The notes under the pieces are model-generated. The model did not search any database and was not told the origin of the DNA. It saw only the letters and a program-made list of their open reading frames with translations. The position numbers and the translations under genes are program-made. Shown here in pieces: positions 1 through 11,480 of a stretch of DNA of 64,000 nt. The stretch is from Abelmoschus esculentus (Eukaryota > Streptophyta > Magnoliopsida > Malvales > Malvaceae), in contig JAUCBN010000017.1 in NCBI GenBank assembly GCA_035048815.1, positions 7,064,936 through 7,128,935 of the forward strand. Direction: 5' to 3'. Numbering within the stretch: position 1 is the first letter of the stretch; each line of letters begins with the position of its first letter.

Positions 1-525
1 TATATGGATTAATAATATATGAAATAATATTAATTTTGGAAGTAAAATAATACTAGAATAAGAAATAATACTATATATGGAGTAAATACTATAAATGAAC
101 TAATACTATTTTTGAAAATAGAATAATAGTACTATATATAGATTAATAATATATGAAATAATATTAATTTTGGAAGTAAAATAATACTAGAATAAGAAAT
201 AATACTATATATGGAGTAATACTATAAATAAACTAATACTATTTTTGAAAAAAAAATAATAGTATTAATAATATATGAAATAATACTAATTTTAGAAATA
301 AAATAATACTAGATTAAGAAATAATACTATATATGGAGTAATACTATAAATGAATTAATACTATTTTTGAAAATAGAATAATAATATTATATATGAATTA
401 ATAATATATGGAATAATAGTAAATTTAGAAGTAAAATAATACTAGAATAAGAAATAATACTATATATGGAGTAATACTATAAATAAATTAATACTATTTT
501 TGAAAATAGAATAATACTATATATG
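1..525. repeat. AT-rich tandem repeat, about 4 copies of 122-134 bp
   Basis: The phrase attaataatatatg recurs near 8, 142, 264 and 397, giving spacings of about 134, 122 and 133 bp. Each unit also contains 'tggagtaatactataaat' and 'actatttttgaaaatagaat'. The array probably continues to the left of the window, because position 1 already lies inside a unit. Nothing in it codes for a protein. Confidence 0.85.
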
Positions 526-1920
526 TATAATATATATAATATATTTATAAATTATAATGTATACAACTATTAATTATAATATATATATATATAATGTATG
601 TATAGTATATTTATAAATCAATGTATGTTATATGTATACAGAGTGAATTAGTGATAGTAGTACTAGTATTGTTACTATTGTAGTAGTATTATAGTATACT
701 AGCATTATACATAGTAGTACATGATATTAATATATTAAAATTAATAAATTATATATATATCAATATATCATATTATCATTATATCATATATGATATTAAT
801 ATGTTAATGTTATATGTATATATAATAATTAGTAAATGTATTATGTATATTATATACTATGTATATTATATATTAATATGTTAATATATTAATATATATA
901 TATATGTATTTTAATGTATATGTATATGTATTATATATTAATATGTATATATATTATATTTATTATATATATGTATTATATATATATATATGTATTATGT
1001 ATATTTATAATATCTTATACATATACATAAATCATAATTCATACATTTTAATATGTATATTAATTTTTGTACATGTATTATATATTTATATATATCATAT
1101 GTATATATATATATGTAGTTTAGTACATGTATTCTATACTATTACTCTATTAGACTATATATGTATGTTAATATGCCACATTTGTGTTAGTACCTAGTAT
1201 GTATAATGTATTAGACATTTAGGTTATTATTACATAATTACATTAAACATATGTTATACATATGTAATGTTATATATTTAAATACTTATATGTATATGTA
1301 TTATATATATTAATATATATAATATATGTATGTTAATTAATATGTTATATGTATATGTATTATGTATATTAATATTATAATATATATGTATGTTATAAAT
1401 ATATATGTATATACGTATATACATTATATATATGATATATCATATATGTATATTAATTTTTAATCTATATATAGTAACATATATATATCATATTATATTA
1501 TTACATTATACATATGTATAATATGTATTATATTTAAACATATATTATAATATATATATATATATATAACATATTAGCATATATTATATATATTATATAT
1601 ATAAATACGTATATACATATTATATATATTAGATATACATATATTATACTATATATTATATAAATACTATATTATATAAATATTATATAGTATATACATA
1701 TTATATAAATAGTAAATACTATAGTATATATAAATACTATATATTATATAAGTATTTATACAATTATACATAGTATATATATTATATAGTATAAATACAT
1801 TAAAATATAAATACTGTATATTATATAAGTATTTATGCAATTATACATAGTATTTATATAGTATATAATATTTATATATTATATAGTATAAATACATTAA
1901 TATATAAATACAGTGACTAA
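526..1920. repeat. TA-rich low-complexity tract
   Basis: About 1.4 kb made almost entirely of A and T, dominated by tatata, tatgta and attata words, with many short palindromes. The one open frame here (904-1197) encodes only Y, I, V, L, M and C runs, as expected of an AT microsatellite, and is not a gene. Such tracts are common in plant intergenic DNA and at insertion hot spots. Confidence 0.85.
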
Positions 1921-2812
1921 ATTAAGAAAAAAATAAGTTAAAGTTAAATTTTAAACAGATTAGGACGAAATTGTAAGAAATTCAAAACACAATGGATAAC
2001 GTCCAATATTTACCCCGAATGTTAGGCGCGACCTATTTCAAAACACGCGGATCTTTTAACTCGATCCGTCCAGTATTTAAACCAAAAATTCAGATTGAAA
2101 GCCTCATTTCTCATAATCCATTCTCTCTCTTGAATTTCTGCCCGAATTTCTCTCTTCTTCTTTATCTAAATCCTCTACCTTCTCTCTAGGAAAAACACAA
2201 AATTTTCAAAAATCTTCAAGTTTTTCGATTGAAATATTTGAATTTCTTTAGTGTTCATCATTTGTTCTTCAGAGTTCATCACTTGTTCTTTAGTTTTCAT
2301 CTCTTGTTCATCCCAAAATCCTTCCAGATCTTTCACAAACACCTAATTTCTCCTAAAATTTGTTTCTCTTCGATTAAAAACCTTTTTTCTCACGGATTCA
2401 AACCCTTTTCTTTCAAAATTCATTCCAAATCTCCCACAAATATCCCAAGTTTTCTAAACTTGTTTCTCTTTGATCAAACCACAAACCTTAAATCTGAAAC
2501 CACAAACCCAATCTTAAAACCTAATCCATAACCTTAAACCCTAAACCCTAACCCATAAACCCTAAACCATAAACCTAAACCATAAACCATAAACCCTAAA
2601 CCATAAACCCTTCTAATTCTGAAACCCATCAGCTTCTTATCCCTTCCTATTCCTTCTAGAAGCTTCAACCTTTCAGATACCCTATCCCTTCATATTCTGT
2701 GTAAGTTTATTGTATTTCTTTTCTTTCATTTTTCATATTCATTTCAGATAGTAATTATGTTTTTGTTTTTGCAAGTTCTTAATTGTTCATTTAGTAGCTG
2801 TAAATCTGGTCT
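1921..2812 (+). promoter_or_regulatory. candidate promoter and pyrimidine-rich leader of the interrupted hAT unit
   Basis: This segment is clearly less AT-rich than the sequence before it and is full of ctctctc, ttcttc and caaatc words, typical of a plant 5' untranslated leader. A possible splice donor (TCTGT then GTAAGT) lies near 2700. The Athila-like element sits just beyond, and the host sequence resumes at 11062 with more T-rich, intron-like DNA leading to hAT transposase sequence. I infer, without proof, that this is the promoter and leader of that hAT gene. The short open frames at 1992 and 2229 are leader translations with no recognisable domain. Confidence 0.35.
2530..2610 (+). repeat. 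degenerate telomere-like CCCTAAA cluster
   Basis: About ten CCCTAAA, CCATAAA and CCTAAAC words follow one another. Plant telomeres are (CCCTAAA)n. Short interstitial versions (telo-boxes) are known in plant promoters and leaders. The cluster is too degenerate and too short to be a real telomere and lies in the candidate leader. Confidence 0.7.
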
Positions 2813-2817
2813 GTAAG

Positions 2818-4156
2818 TGATGCGTGCAATAAAAGCGTAATTGAATACAAGTGTACACGTCGTCAAGTAATAAAGTGATAAGTATATCGTGTATCGTCTC
2901 CACAGGGATTGGTATACTTAATATGTCTTCCCTTGATCCCTTGCTCCTGAAAAATAAAAATATAGATTAGCGGATTTGTTTAACTAACTAAATAATTAAA
3001 TAACAAAACATAAAATAAAAGATTGAGAACGATATAGAGAAAGTGGGTAGGATCCAGCTGCGTCAATTAGTGGATTCGATTGATCTTCTTCTGTCTAATG
3101 CAATTACACAACACTGCTTCGACAGTACTGCAGATATAGCCTCGGCAACATTAGTGTTCTCTGCCGCGGTAATCTCTTGCTCTTGGGCAGATGCATCGAA
3201 GTTCAGCAAAGTGTTCGTAGTTGACTCTGCTTATCTCTAAGTCAGAGCGTTGTTGATGACTGGTCCTTGACAATACCTCTCAGTGTAAATCAACGATAAT
3301 CACCAACCAATCCAACACTTTTTTTAGCTGCTGAAACTCTTAACCTATCTCTAGGCCGAGTTAGTGTCTACAACACCGTACTTATCCCTTTCGTGAATCT
3401 ACACCTCTCGATGCTAGATAAATATATTACTTACAAACTTCTCTCTCGAGCTTGAATGCAAGAACAAAGAATGACAATAGGATAAGCAAACTTTGATATT
3501 ATTATTGCATTAGAACAAAGAAACAAGAAACAATCTCCTCTCACTAATATCTACAACCTTCACCTATCCCTAAAAAATTTAGAACATAATGTCGATAGGT
3601 ACAATTCTTAGGGAGAAGGGTTTCTCTAAAATCGGCTCTCTAAACAATATGGTCGGCTAGGCTATATATAGTCTTAACCTAGAGCAAACCTTTCCTAAAT
3701 AGACTCTAACTTAGAGTAAAGAACAAGTCTTCTTCAAGAGATCTGATATTTCCAAGTTTGTCGCCTTCTAGAAGGATTTTCCCGCTTGGTCTTTGACTTG
3801 GGCTTTTAGTGCGCTAGCCTGGTCCAATTTTTGCGCAACACCTTCCAGAATGGTCTCTATATTTTTATCTTTCATTGCGCCTCCAATATTGATGCTGCCA
3901 CTCTAGATGCTGCCGTGACTTTGTTCCCTGCCTCGGCCTCAATACTGCTTCACTGCTACTTTGGCCCTGGATATTCCTGCATGTACAGAATATGTAATAA
4001 TATCTGTATTCTCTATAAATATTGACTTTATAAGTAGTGTTGGCAGAATATCTAATATTGTGCATAGAGTCCATATTTCAGCTCAAGTTGGTGTATAATA
4101 GATGCAAAAAGTACCATGAGAAGGGTAGTAAATAACTGCCTTTTAGGCACTCATCA
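2818..4156 (-). repeat. 3' LTR of the Athila-like element
   Basis: It pairs with 9722-11061 over its whole length with scattered substitutions and a one-base indel near 3093. It has TG...CA ends. It carries the element's terminator signals and, in its other copy, the promoter. The plus-strand open frames here are shadows. Confidence 0.95.
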
Positions 4157-4172
4157 AATACCCCCAAACTCG
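4157..4172 (-). other. polypurine tract of the Athila-like element
   Basis: Directly inside the left LTR, the minus strand reads GAGTTTGGGGGTATT, a G-rich tract in the place where plus-strand DNA priming starts. This fixes the element's orientation. A very similar tract recurs about 800 bp further inside, near 4958-4973. Confidence 0.8.
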
Positions 4173-5053
4173 AACTATTACTTGTCCTCAAACAATGCAA
4201 GATATCAAATTACCGAACCTTACTCCCCTTTGATCTTACTTTTCCATCTATTCTCCCCACCATGGTTATGTCTATCTCTCTGTTTTAGCCACTAGTTTAC
4301 CTAAGGACTTTTACTAAGAAACAAACTCTAAGGCTAGGTGAGTGTGTATGTTTTATGGACAAGGTTGATTCAAGGCTTTCTTAGATAAACTCTAAGTTCA
4401 AAACAAGTAGAATTTGGATTAAAGCTATCTCCTTAAAACAACAAGTCTTGAGCCAATTTCGGGCACCTCAAGATATGCGTTTTCTATTTTCTTCTTTCTT
4501 TCTTTATTTTTTTCTTTTTAACCACCTAATTGGTATACTAGAGCCAGTTTCGGGCATCTCTAGCATGAAGGAGATCAAAACTAGAGTTAGTGATAGGCAC
4601 CTCTAGTTAATTTTCCAAAAGGTTCTAAGTCTTTATCACCTAAGTTTATTAAAAGAACTCCTAAATCAAACAAGTCCAAAAAGCGTTTATTTTCTTTCTA
4701 ACCCTAAATCAAGCTTCTAAGTTTTATTCCATGAGTATCCTATGGTTATCCCTTCAAAACAGAACTTGGCCATGGTAAGGAGAAAGATTTCTATAGACTT
4801 AAAGGAGTAAACTAAAGCAAAGATGATGTAGAGCGGTGCAAGATTACAAACAGTAATTCAAGAAAAGAGAATATTGCAAAATTTTCAGAAAAAATTTACT
4901 CCCTTTTATGGTAATGTCACGGCAATAGGTAGCTTCAACAGTGTTTCTGCACCTACAATACCCCCAAACTCAAACCGAGCATTGTCCTCAATGCTCAAAA
5001 TATAAGGCAAACAACAATTGCAATAAGGAAATAGAAAAAAATAGTAAATTAAA
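4173..5053 (-). other. non-coding 3' interior of the Athila-like element
   Basis: No protein domain is visible. The stretch includes repeated phrases such as 'ctagttaattttcc' and 'gggcacctc', plus the second polypurine-like tract near 4958. It probably corresponds to the long 3' untranslated region usual in Athila elements. Confidence 0.6.
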
Positions 5054-6589
5054 TTATTTATAACGATTCCAAGGAGCTGCTTGTACAGAGCATTCTCCTG
5101 GGCCTTGCTGCTGATGCCTTTCGTTTGGATCCTTGTGCTGGTGATTGTTGTTGTTTGGCTTGCCAATGCGGCTGAACTCGACTGGGCGGTGTGCGGTGCG
5201 TTGGTGTTGTAACTTCATCCCCTTCTTCCACTTCGTCCATATTTTTTGTGTACACGATTTTCGTTTCACCCCTATCGTGGTAGTGGGTATTGCTGATTCA
5301 TGGGACGAACTGTGGTATCCGTTAATCTCACGAGACAACGTATCTCTGTTGAGACTGGGTATAGGGATTGATTCCCTTTGGGGAGAGTTAAGGACAACTC
5401 GCCTCTTGGATGGCCTTTGACTAGTAGATGATACTCTGGCAGACCTGGCTGGCTTGGAAGGTCCGACAGCATGAAACTATTGATACGGCCGTTGTTGGAA
5501 AAATAGTTGCGGCCTTGGGGCAGGTGTTATCTTGGTATAAGGGGCGGTAGTGACGAATATGTCAGTTGGGAATTTAGAGAATTATGCCCCTTGATGTGGG
5601 AAGCTTTGCAGCATCATGTTGGCTAGAGATGTGTTGAAGTCGCGTTGGTACTCCATGTAGCATTGTTGACGAAGGTCCATGGCTGCCATCCTCTGCAGAA
5701 TTCCTTGGTATAGGTCCGCCGCGGCAATTGGCTCGGCGGAGGCTGGTGCTTCTGTTGAATACTGCCCTCTGACAATGAAGTCTACAGTAAACTGCTGCAG
5801 TGTTGCCTGGACAGGTTCTGCATGTGTGATCTGCATAACTGGGTGGTAGAATTCTCTTGTCCATCCCTACCGAGTTGGCATATATTCATCCGTGTCTTCG
5901 ACCGGAACTCCTGTATTAATGTATAAGGCAGAGATTAAACATGAGAAATAAAGCGGTCCACGTTCCTTCTTACCACATTCATGAATTTCGTGAAGAATGA
6001 TCTCTCCAATGTTGATGCTTCTCTTCTTGATGATAAACTAGATCAACACTAGTCTTTTGCGGTCCACTGTGCTGTTATGAGAGGTTAGGATAAGTCGTCT
6101 CTTGCCGAAAGTACACCATATCTTGGCCTCGGTTTTAAGACTCTATCGTGTTACTGAACATTTATGGGCACTGGTTTCCCATGAGGTGTTGCTGTAACAA
6201 AGCTCGTCTTTAATCTCTTCATAGTCTCGAGTGGTGATGTCGTCTATGAATTCGGTATGAACATCACGTGTGGGTGTTAGACCATAAAATTCATTGATGA
6301 CTTTGGCATCAAGTTGCACAGGCTTGCCTCGATAGTGGACAAAGAGGTTGTCCTTGCTTGGCTCATGTGCGTAAAATTCTCTCACAATTGTGGCGTTCGT
6401 CGGTGGAGGCTGTAGGCAGAATGCCTCCTAATCTTGATACTGAATCTTGTTGAACAAGTACGATTCAATGCCGAAGTATGCCTCATTGGTTTGTTGAAAT
6501 CCTTGCTCTTCCCATAACTGTCGAGCAACGAATGAGCGATTGAATCGGTCAGCAACAGTGGCCGGGGCGAATCTTGTGTAAGAAGCCAT
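5054..6589 (-). pseudogene. putative plant transposon protein gene (PF20167-type), six nonsense codons
   Basis: One reading frame of 512 codons runs from an ATG at 6589 to a stop at 5054 with no frameshift. It is broken by about six in-frame stops, including those at 6428-6430 and 6143-6145. The N-terminal half has REFYAHEP, VHYRGKPV and INEFYGL, and further on KIW.TF and INIGEIIL..I. These match the domain called 'putative plant transposon protein' (PF20167, named from memory), often found next to Athila-type gag genes. The C-terminal part (after about residue 330) is rich in Q, S, P, K and R and looks disordered. The biochemical function is unknown. It lies where Athila elements carry an extra ORF downstream of pol, but here pol itself is missing. 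A relative lies at 57209-58737. Confidence 0.75.
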
Positions 6590-6744
6590 TGAATGTTCGT
6601 AGAAAATGTCTTGAGAAAAAATTCTAGAGTAATAGAGAGAGTTCTGAAAATTTCAAGAGATTGGAAAGATAGTGAGAGCAAGATTGTTCAAGAAAACAGA
6701 AGTAGCAAGAATGCAAGAGTAAATAGTGTACAACAATGAGTCTG

Positions 6745-6752
6745 CTTATATA
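6745..6752 (-). promoter_or_regulatory. candidate TATA box of the plant transposon protein gene
   Basis: The minus strand reads CCTATATAAGCAG about 156 bases upstream of the ATG at 6589. The sequence between is CT-rich, like a plant 5' leader. If used, it would give this gene its own transcript, separate from the LTR promoter. This is inferred from sequence only. Confidence 0.45.
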
Positions 6753-7076
6753 GGCTGTAAAAATATGACTGTTAAAAAGTAGCCATTAGGCATTTACTGC
6801 CTTGATGCACAGTTACTGCCGCGACAGATTTCTCAGCAGAGAGCCGTTATACTGTTTCTGCCCGTTAGGAATTCTGCGGCTCTAACACAGTATACTGTCG
6901 CAGTAGCAGACTTCCTGCTGTGACATATTTTTTCTGCATTCTTTGCTTTATTTATTCAAAACTTAAAAACATAAAACAAAACATAACAACATAAGATATT
7001 GAATATAAAATACTGAAAATAACACAATATATAAACTAGTCCTAATGTAATAACTAAAATAGAAGGGAAGAGATTA
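6753..7076 (-). other. spacer between protease and plant transposon protein gene
   Basis: This AT-rich to mixed spacer has no recognisable RT, RNase H or integrase sequence in any frame. It includes repeated phrases around 'ttactgcc' and 'ctgcgac'. In an autonomous Athila element several kilobases of pol would lie here. Confidence 0.6.
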
Positions 7077-7250
7077 TGTTACTTGTGGAGTGCATGTGAA
7101 TGCATCTCCCAATTTGATTATCGTTTTCTGGCTCGTATCTTCCTTCACGTGTTGGCCAGTCCCTTTAGTGCATTCGACTTCTCCTTTGGGCTTTATTCGC
7201 TTACCGAACAGTCTACCGAGCGTGCTGCCCAGGCAGGATGTTTTAGTACC

Positions 7251-8102
7251 CTAGTTTGGTGTATGGAGAGCCTTACATTCTGCTGGAGCATCTGAATTGG
7301 TTAGATTGTGGAAGACGTTCAACTTGACTTGTTGATCGTTTATCCGCATTGTGATCTCACCATGTTCCACATCGATGATGGTGCGTCCAGTAGTAAGGAA
7401 AGATCGACCCAGTATGATCGATACATTGTCGTCGACCTCACTATCAAGGACGAGAAAGTCGACAGGAAATATAAACTTGTCGACCTTAACCAGAATGTCC
7501 TTAATTTTGCCTTCAGGATGCACATAGGACCGATCCGCAAGTTGGAGCAATACTGTTGTTGGTTTTTCCTGCCCTATTCTCAATTTTTGAAAAACTGATT
7601 TGGGCATTAGATTGATGCTTGCTCCCAAGTCGTATAGGGCCTTTCCTTTGTAACCATCCCCAATCGTACAAGGGATTGTAAAGCATCCAGGATCCTTTAG
7701 CTTAGGCGGCATGCGATTATGCAGCATGGCCATGCAACCTTCAGTGGTTGCCACCGTTTCAAATACCCCTAGCCTTCGTCGTTTAGATACTATATCCTTT
7801 AAGAACTTGGCATAGTTGGGCATTTTTTCAATAGCCTCAACTAGTGGCAAGTTGATATGGACTTACTTCAAGATGTCTAGGAATTTCTGAAATTGGTGCT
7901 CATGTTTATGCTTTTTTAACCTCTGCGGGAAAGGAGGTGGTGATCTTATGTCTTTCAGGTTTCCTTGGATATTGAGTTTAATACCTGGGGTGAACTTATT
8001 TGCAGCTGCCTCGACAGGTTGTTCGGGTACTGTTGGTTCTGCTATCGTGGTAATGCTTTCGGTAGGGTCCTGCTCAGCTTCTGAGTTCTTGTGATGTTGC
8101 AT
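7251..8102 (-). pseudogene. Athila-type aspartic protease region of gag-pro
   Basis: The N-terminal part (8102 to 7863) includes PPPFPQRLKKHK and QFQKFLDILK. A stop separates it from the next 199-codon open stretch (7850-7251) in the same frame. That stretch has LVEAIEKMPNYAKFLKDI and KDPGCFTIPC, then the active-site motif DLGASINLMP, and later SIILGRSFL. DLGAS in place of D(S/T)G is the family's usual form, not damage. The enzyme cuts the Gag polyprotein within the particle. The frame continues past the stop at 7251 to another at about 7077 and then ends without entering RT. Identification is firm; activity is doubtful because of the stop at 7863-7865. Confidence 0.88.
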
Positions 8103-9588
8103 TTCTAATTGGACTCTATCGGTTGAGGTCCCTTCTTTATCTTTTAATTGTAGGCCACTTCTTATCGTAATTATCTTGCATTGCTCATGGCATAATACCT
8201 TAACAACCTCAGTATTGCTAAGTAACCCCCCTGGTGGTCGAGTGTTTTATCGTTGGGCAAATTGACCAACTTGGGTTTCTAAGGATTTGATCGCAATCTC
8301 CTGGTTCTGCAGTCTCATCTTAGTTCGGTTCATAAAGTCATGAAAGCCGTGAGAGAATCTGTCAATGCGTTCAGAGACTGCTGCTGTTGTACCTGCTGCT
8401 GTGGCATCGACTGCTGAGTGTGCTGCTGCGGCAGGTTCTGACTTTAATGCTGGAATCTAGGGACTTGATTAATTGGATTTAAGGCATTGTTAGGGTTACT
8501 TCATGAAAAGTTTGGATGCATTTTCCAAGATGGATTGTAATTGTTGGACATCATTTGGTTGTTCCTATTATAGTTTCCAACATATAGGTTGGTCTCCTCA
8601 TCTTGCATGTAATCAGATGAGTTAACTGCCTTAACCTCATGTATATTTCTTTGGCCTTGCATATTCTGAACCATCTTGGTCAGAAAGCCAATTGTTCTGC
8701 CATCGAGTTGGGTGTGTCTAATTCATGGGCTGTGGCATGACGTCTCATTCCTCCTTGCCTTGATGTGGGAAATTGAATGTCGTTCCTTGTGAGTTTGTTC
8801 AGAATCTCAATGGGCTCTATGGGTGCTCTATCCAAAAGTGTCCCATTTGCGGAAGCATCTAGCATCATCCTTGTAGATGCATTGGTAGCATTATAAAACA
8901 TAGAGACTTGTGTCCACAAGGGAAAACCATGTAATGGGAATTTGTTTAATAATTCTCTGTAGCGTTCCCATGCCTCATACATCGGTTCATCATCATTCTG
9001 CTGAAATGATGTGATTTAATTACGGATGCGATTATAGAGATTTTTCGGATTAAACCTCATAATAAAGTCTCGACAGAGTTCCTCCCAAGATCCTATTGAT
9101 CCTGCTGAGATACCATTCAACCAAGTTTTCGCCCTATCCCTCAGTGAATAGGGGAACAACTTTAATCGTAAAATATCTTCATGGACTCCTTGGATCTTGA
9201 AAGAATTGCACACTTCCATGAAAGATTTAAGATGCTGCCTTGCATCTTCAGTAGCAGACCCACTAAACCGTCTAATTGTGTTCAGCATGTTGAACATTAC
9301 TAGTTTGAGCTCAAAGTGAGTTGCTTCGATTTCTGGGGTGACTACGCCAGGGTTGAGTCCATTTAGATCTTCCACCAGATAGTCTCTAACAGTGGGCTGC
9401 CTCGGCAGTGGTTATGGCAGTGGCTACTGCAGTATTGCTGGTGGCAGTACATTATGGTCAACAGGTGGAATTTGTCCTCTTGGTGGATCATCCATGACTT
9501 GAAACAGGTTGTGCCTCAGATGGTGTCCCGTGCGTTCGATTCTAGGATCCAATTCGTACAATGAACCACTTGGATTTGCCCTGGTCAT
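8103..9588 (-). pseudogene. Athila-type gag (capsid) gene, broken
   Basis: The start is the ATG at 9588, which opens MTRANPSG and lies about 110 bases from the primer binding site. In-frame stops follow at 9424-9426, 9412-9414 and 9013-9015. The capsid region has FSGSATEDARQHLKSF, SLRDRAKTWLNG and SWEELCRDFIMRF, characteristic of plant Ty3/gypsy gag. After the 9013 stop the same frame resumes with EAWERYRELLNKFPLHG. Near 8680 a one-base change shifts the frame: the expected continuation (LTKMVQNMQ, later YNPSWKMHPNF) is found in another frame. The product would form the virus-like particle in the cytoplasm. As it stands no full Gag can be made. Confidence 0.85.
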
Positions 9589-9697
9589 ATACCAGATAAG
9601 TCAAAGTTAATAAAAAATAAATAAATAATTAGAATTAAAGTTAAATAAAGAATGATTAAAGAGCAAGAAAATAAAGAAAACAAAATTTAGTTGTCAA

Positions 9698-9715
9698 TCC
9701 CCGGTAACGGCGCCA
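9698..9715 (-). other. primer binding site, tRNA-Asp type
   Basis: The minus strand reads TGGCGCCGTTACCGGGGA, six bases inside the right LTR. It differs at one position from the complement of plant tRNA-Asp 3' ends as I know them. Athila elements use this primer. It marks the right LTR as the 5' LTR. Confidence 0.85.
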
Positions 9716-9721
9716 AAAACT

Positions 9722-11061
9722 TGATGCGTGCAATAAAAGCGTAATTGAGTGCAAGTGTACACATCGTCAAGTAATAAAGTGATAAGTATATCATGTATCG
9801 TCTCCACAGGGATTGATATACTTAATATGTCTTCTCTTGATCCCTTGCTCCTGAAAAATAAAAATACAGATTAGTGGATTTGTTTAACTAACTAAATAAT
9901 TAAATGACAAAACATAAAATAAAAGATTGAGAACGATATAGAGAAAGTGGGTAGGATCCAGCTGCGTCAATTAGTGGATTCGATTGATCTTCTTCTTGTT
10001 TAATGCAATTACACAACACTGCTTCGACAGTACTGCAGATACAGCCTCGGCAGCATTAGTATTCTCTGACACGACAATCTCTTGCTCTTGGGCAGATGCA
10101 TCGAAGTTGAGCAAAGTGTCCGTAGTTGACTCCGCTTATCTCTAAGTCAGAGCGCTGTAGATGACTGGTCCTTGACAATACCTCTCAGCGTAAATCAACG
10201 ATAATCACCAACCAATCCAACACTTTTTTTAGCTGCTGAAACTCTTAACTTATCTCTAGGCCGAGTTAGTGTCTACAACACCGTACTTATCCCTTTCGTG
10301 AATCTACACCTCTCGATGCTAGATAAATATATTACTTACAAACTTCTCTCTCGAGCTTGAATGTAGGAACAAAGAATGGCAATAGGATAAACAAACTTTG
10401 ATATTATTATTGCATTAGAACAAAGAAACAAGAAACAATCTCCTCTCACTAATATCTACAACCTTCACCTATCCCTAAGAAATTTAAAATATAATATCGA
10501 TAGGTACAATTTTTAGGGAGAAGGGTTTCTCTAAAATCGGCTCTTTAAACAATATGGCTGGCTAGGCTATATATAGTCTTAACCTAGGGCAAACTTTTCC
10601 TAAATAGACTATAACTTGGAGTAAGAAACAAGTCTTCTTCAAGAGATCTGATATTTCCAAGTTTGTTGCCTTCTATAAGGATTTTCTCGCTTGGTCTTTG
10701 ACTTGGGCTTTTAGTGCTCTAGCCTGGTCCAATTGGTTCGCTGCATCTTCCAAAATGGTCTCTATATTTTTATCTTTCGTTGCGCCTCCAATATTGATGC
10801 TGCCACTCTGGATGCTGCCGCGACTTTGTTCCCTGCCTCGGCCTCATTACTGCTTTACTGCTACTTCGTTCCTGGATATTCCTGCATGTACAGAATATGT
10901 AATAATATTTGCATTCTCTATAAATATTGACTTTGTAAGTAGTGATGATGGAATATCCAATATTGTGCAAAGAGTCCATATTTCAGCTCTAGTTGGTGTA
11001 TAATAGATGCAAAAAGTGCCATGAGAAAGGTAGTAAATAACTGCCTTTTAGGCACTCATCA
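9722..11061 (-). repeat. 5' LTR of the Athila-like element
   Basis: It is 1340 bp with TG...CA ends and is collinear with 2818-4156. It would hold the promoter for gag-pro transcription on the minus strand. Small open frames inside it are present in both LTRs and are not genes. Confidence 0.95.
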
Positions 11062-11364
11062 GTAAGTTTCGATATTCTTATCTCTGTAAGTTTTTTTATA
11101 CTTTTATTATTATATTTTCTGCCTTAATTTTATCTTCATTTATTCTTATCTCTTCGTATTTTTATTTGGTTGGTATTCTTATCTCTTTTCATTTGGTTAA
11201 TATTCTTATATATGTTTATTCTTCGTATGTTTATGTTTATGTTTATGTGCTTTCTTTGAATATGCTTTATATATTAGGTTTTTAGGTTCTGTCATGGTTC
11301 GTATTCTGAAAATGGTTATGTTTATCACTGTAATTTTGTTGGTTGTTCTTTGTTATTTGTAAAT

Positions 11365-11480
11365 GGTTTAGTTCGAGTATATGGGCTGGACTATCCAACC
11401 TGCGATGCTACTGGTGTCAAACGAGGTTTCTAAAGGACCTCATAGACTGGTTTAACAACGCCAAGTACAAGGATTAAACC
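11365..11480 (+). repeat. 116-bp conserved block with inverted ends, copy A
   Basis: It begins GGTTTAGTTCGAGTATA and ends CAAGGATTAAACC. Its ends are partly complementary. Internal words GATGCTACTGGTGTCAAA and GACTGGTTTAACAACGCC are shared with copies at 11696 and 35171. The function is unknown; it may be a structured RNA element or simply repeat-derived. Confidence 0.75.

Larger units (their letters stand above)
2818..11061 (-). mobile_element. Athila-like LTR retrotransposon, non-autonomous (no RT or integrase)
   Basis: The element is complete at both ends. Its LTRs are 1339 and 1340 bp, begin TGATGCGTGC and end ACTCATCA, and are flanked by a perfect 5-bp target duplication, gtaag, at 2813-2817 and 11062-11066. 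It reads on the minus strand. The primer binding site matches the 3' end of plant tRNA-Asp, the usual primer of Athila elements. Gag and protease have Athila features, but RT, RNase H and integrase are absent. About 3 kb downstream of the protease holds only a putative plant transposon protein gene and non-coding DNA. Mobilisation would need enzymes supplied by another element. It inserted into the leader of the hAT unit. Confidence 0.9.

Noticed and set aside
904..1197. 97-codon frame of Y, I, V and L residues
   Set aside because: It is a translation of a TA-rich simple repeat with no domain and no leader.
2530..2610. CCCTAAA cluster considered as a true telomere or chromosome end
   Set aside because: It is too short and degenerate and is followed by 61 kb of ordinary repeat-rich DNA.
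3831..4074. Small frames in both orientations in the Athila-like LTR, repeated at 10733-10979
   Set aside because: They occur because both LTRs share the sequence, and they lack domains and start contexts.
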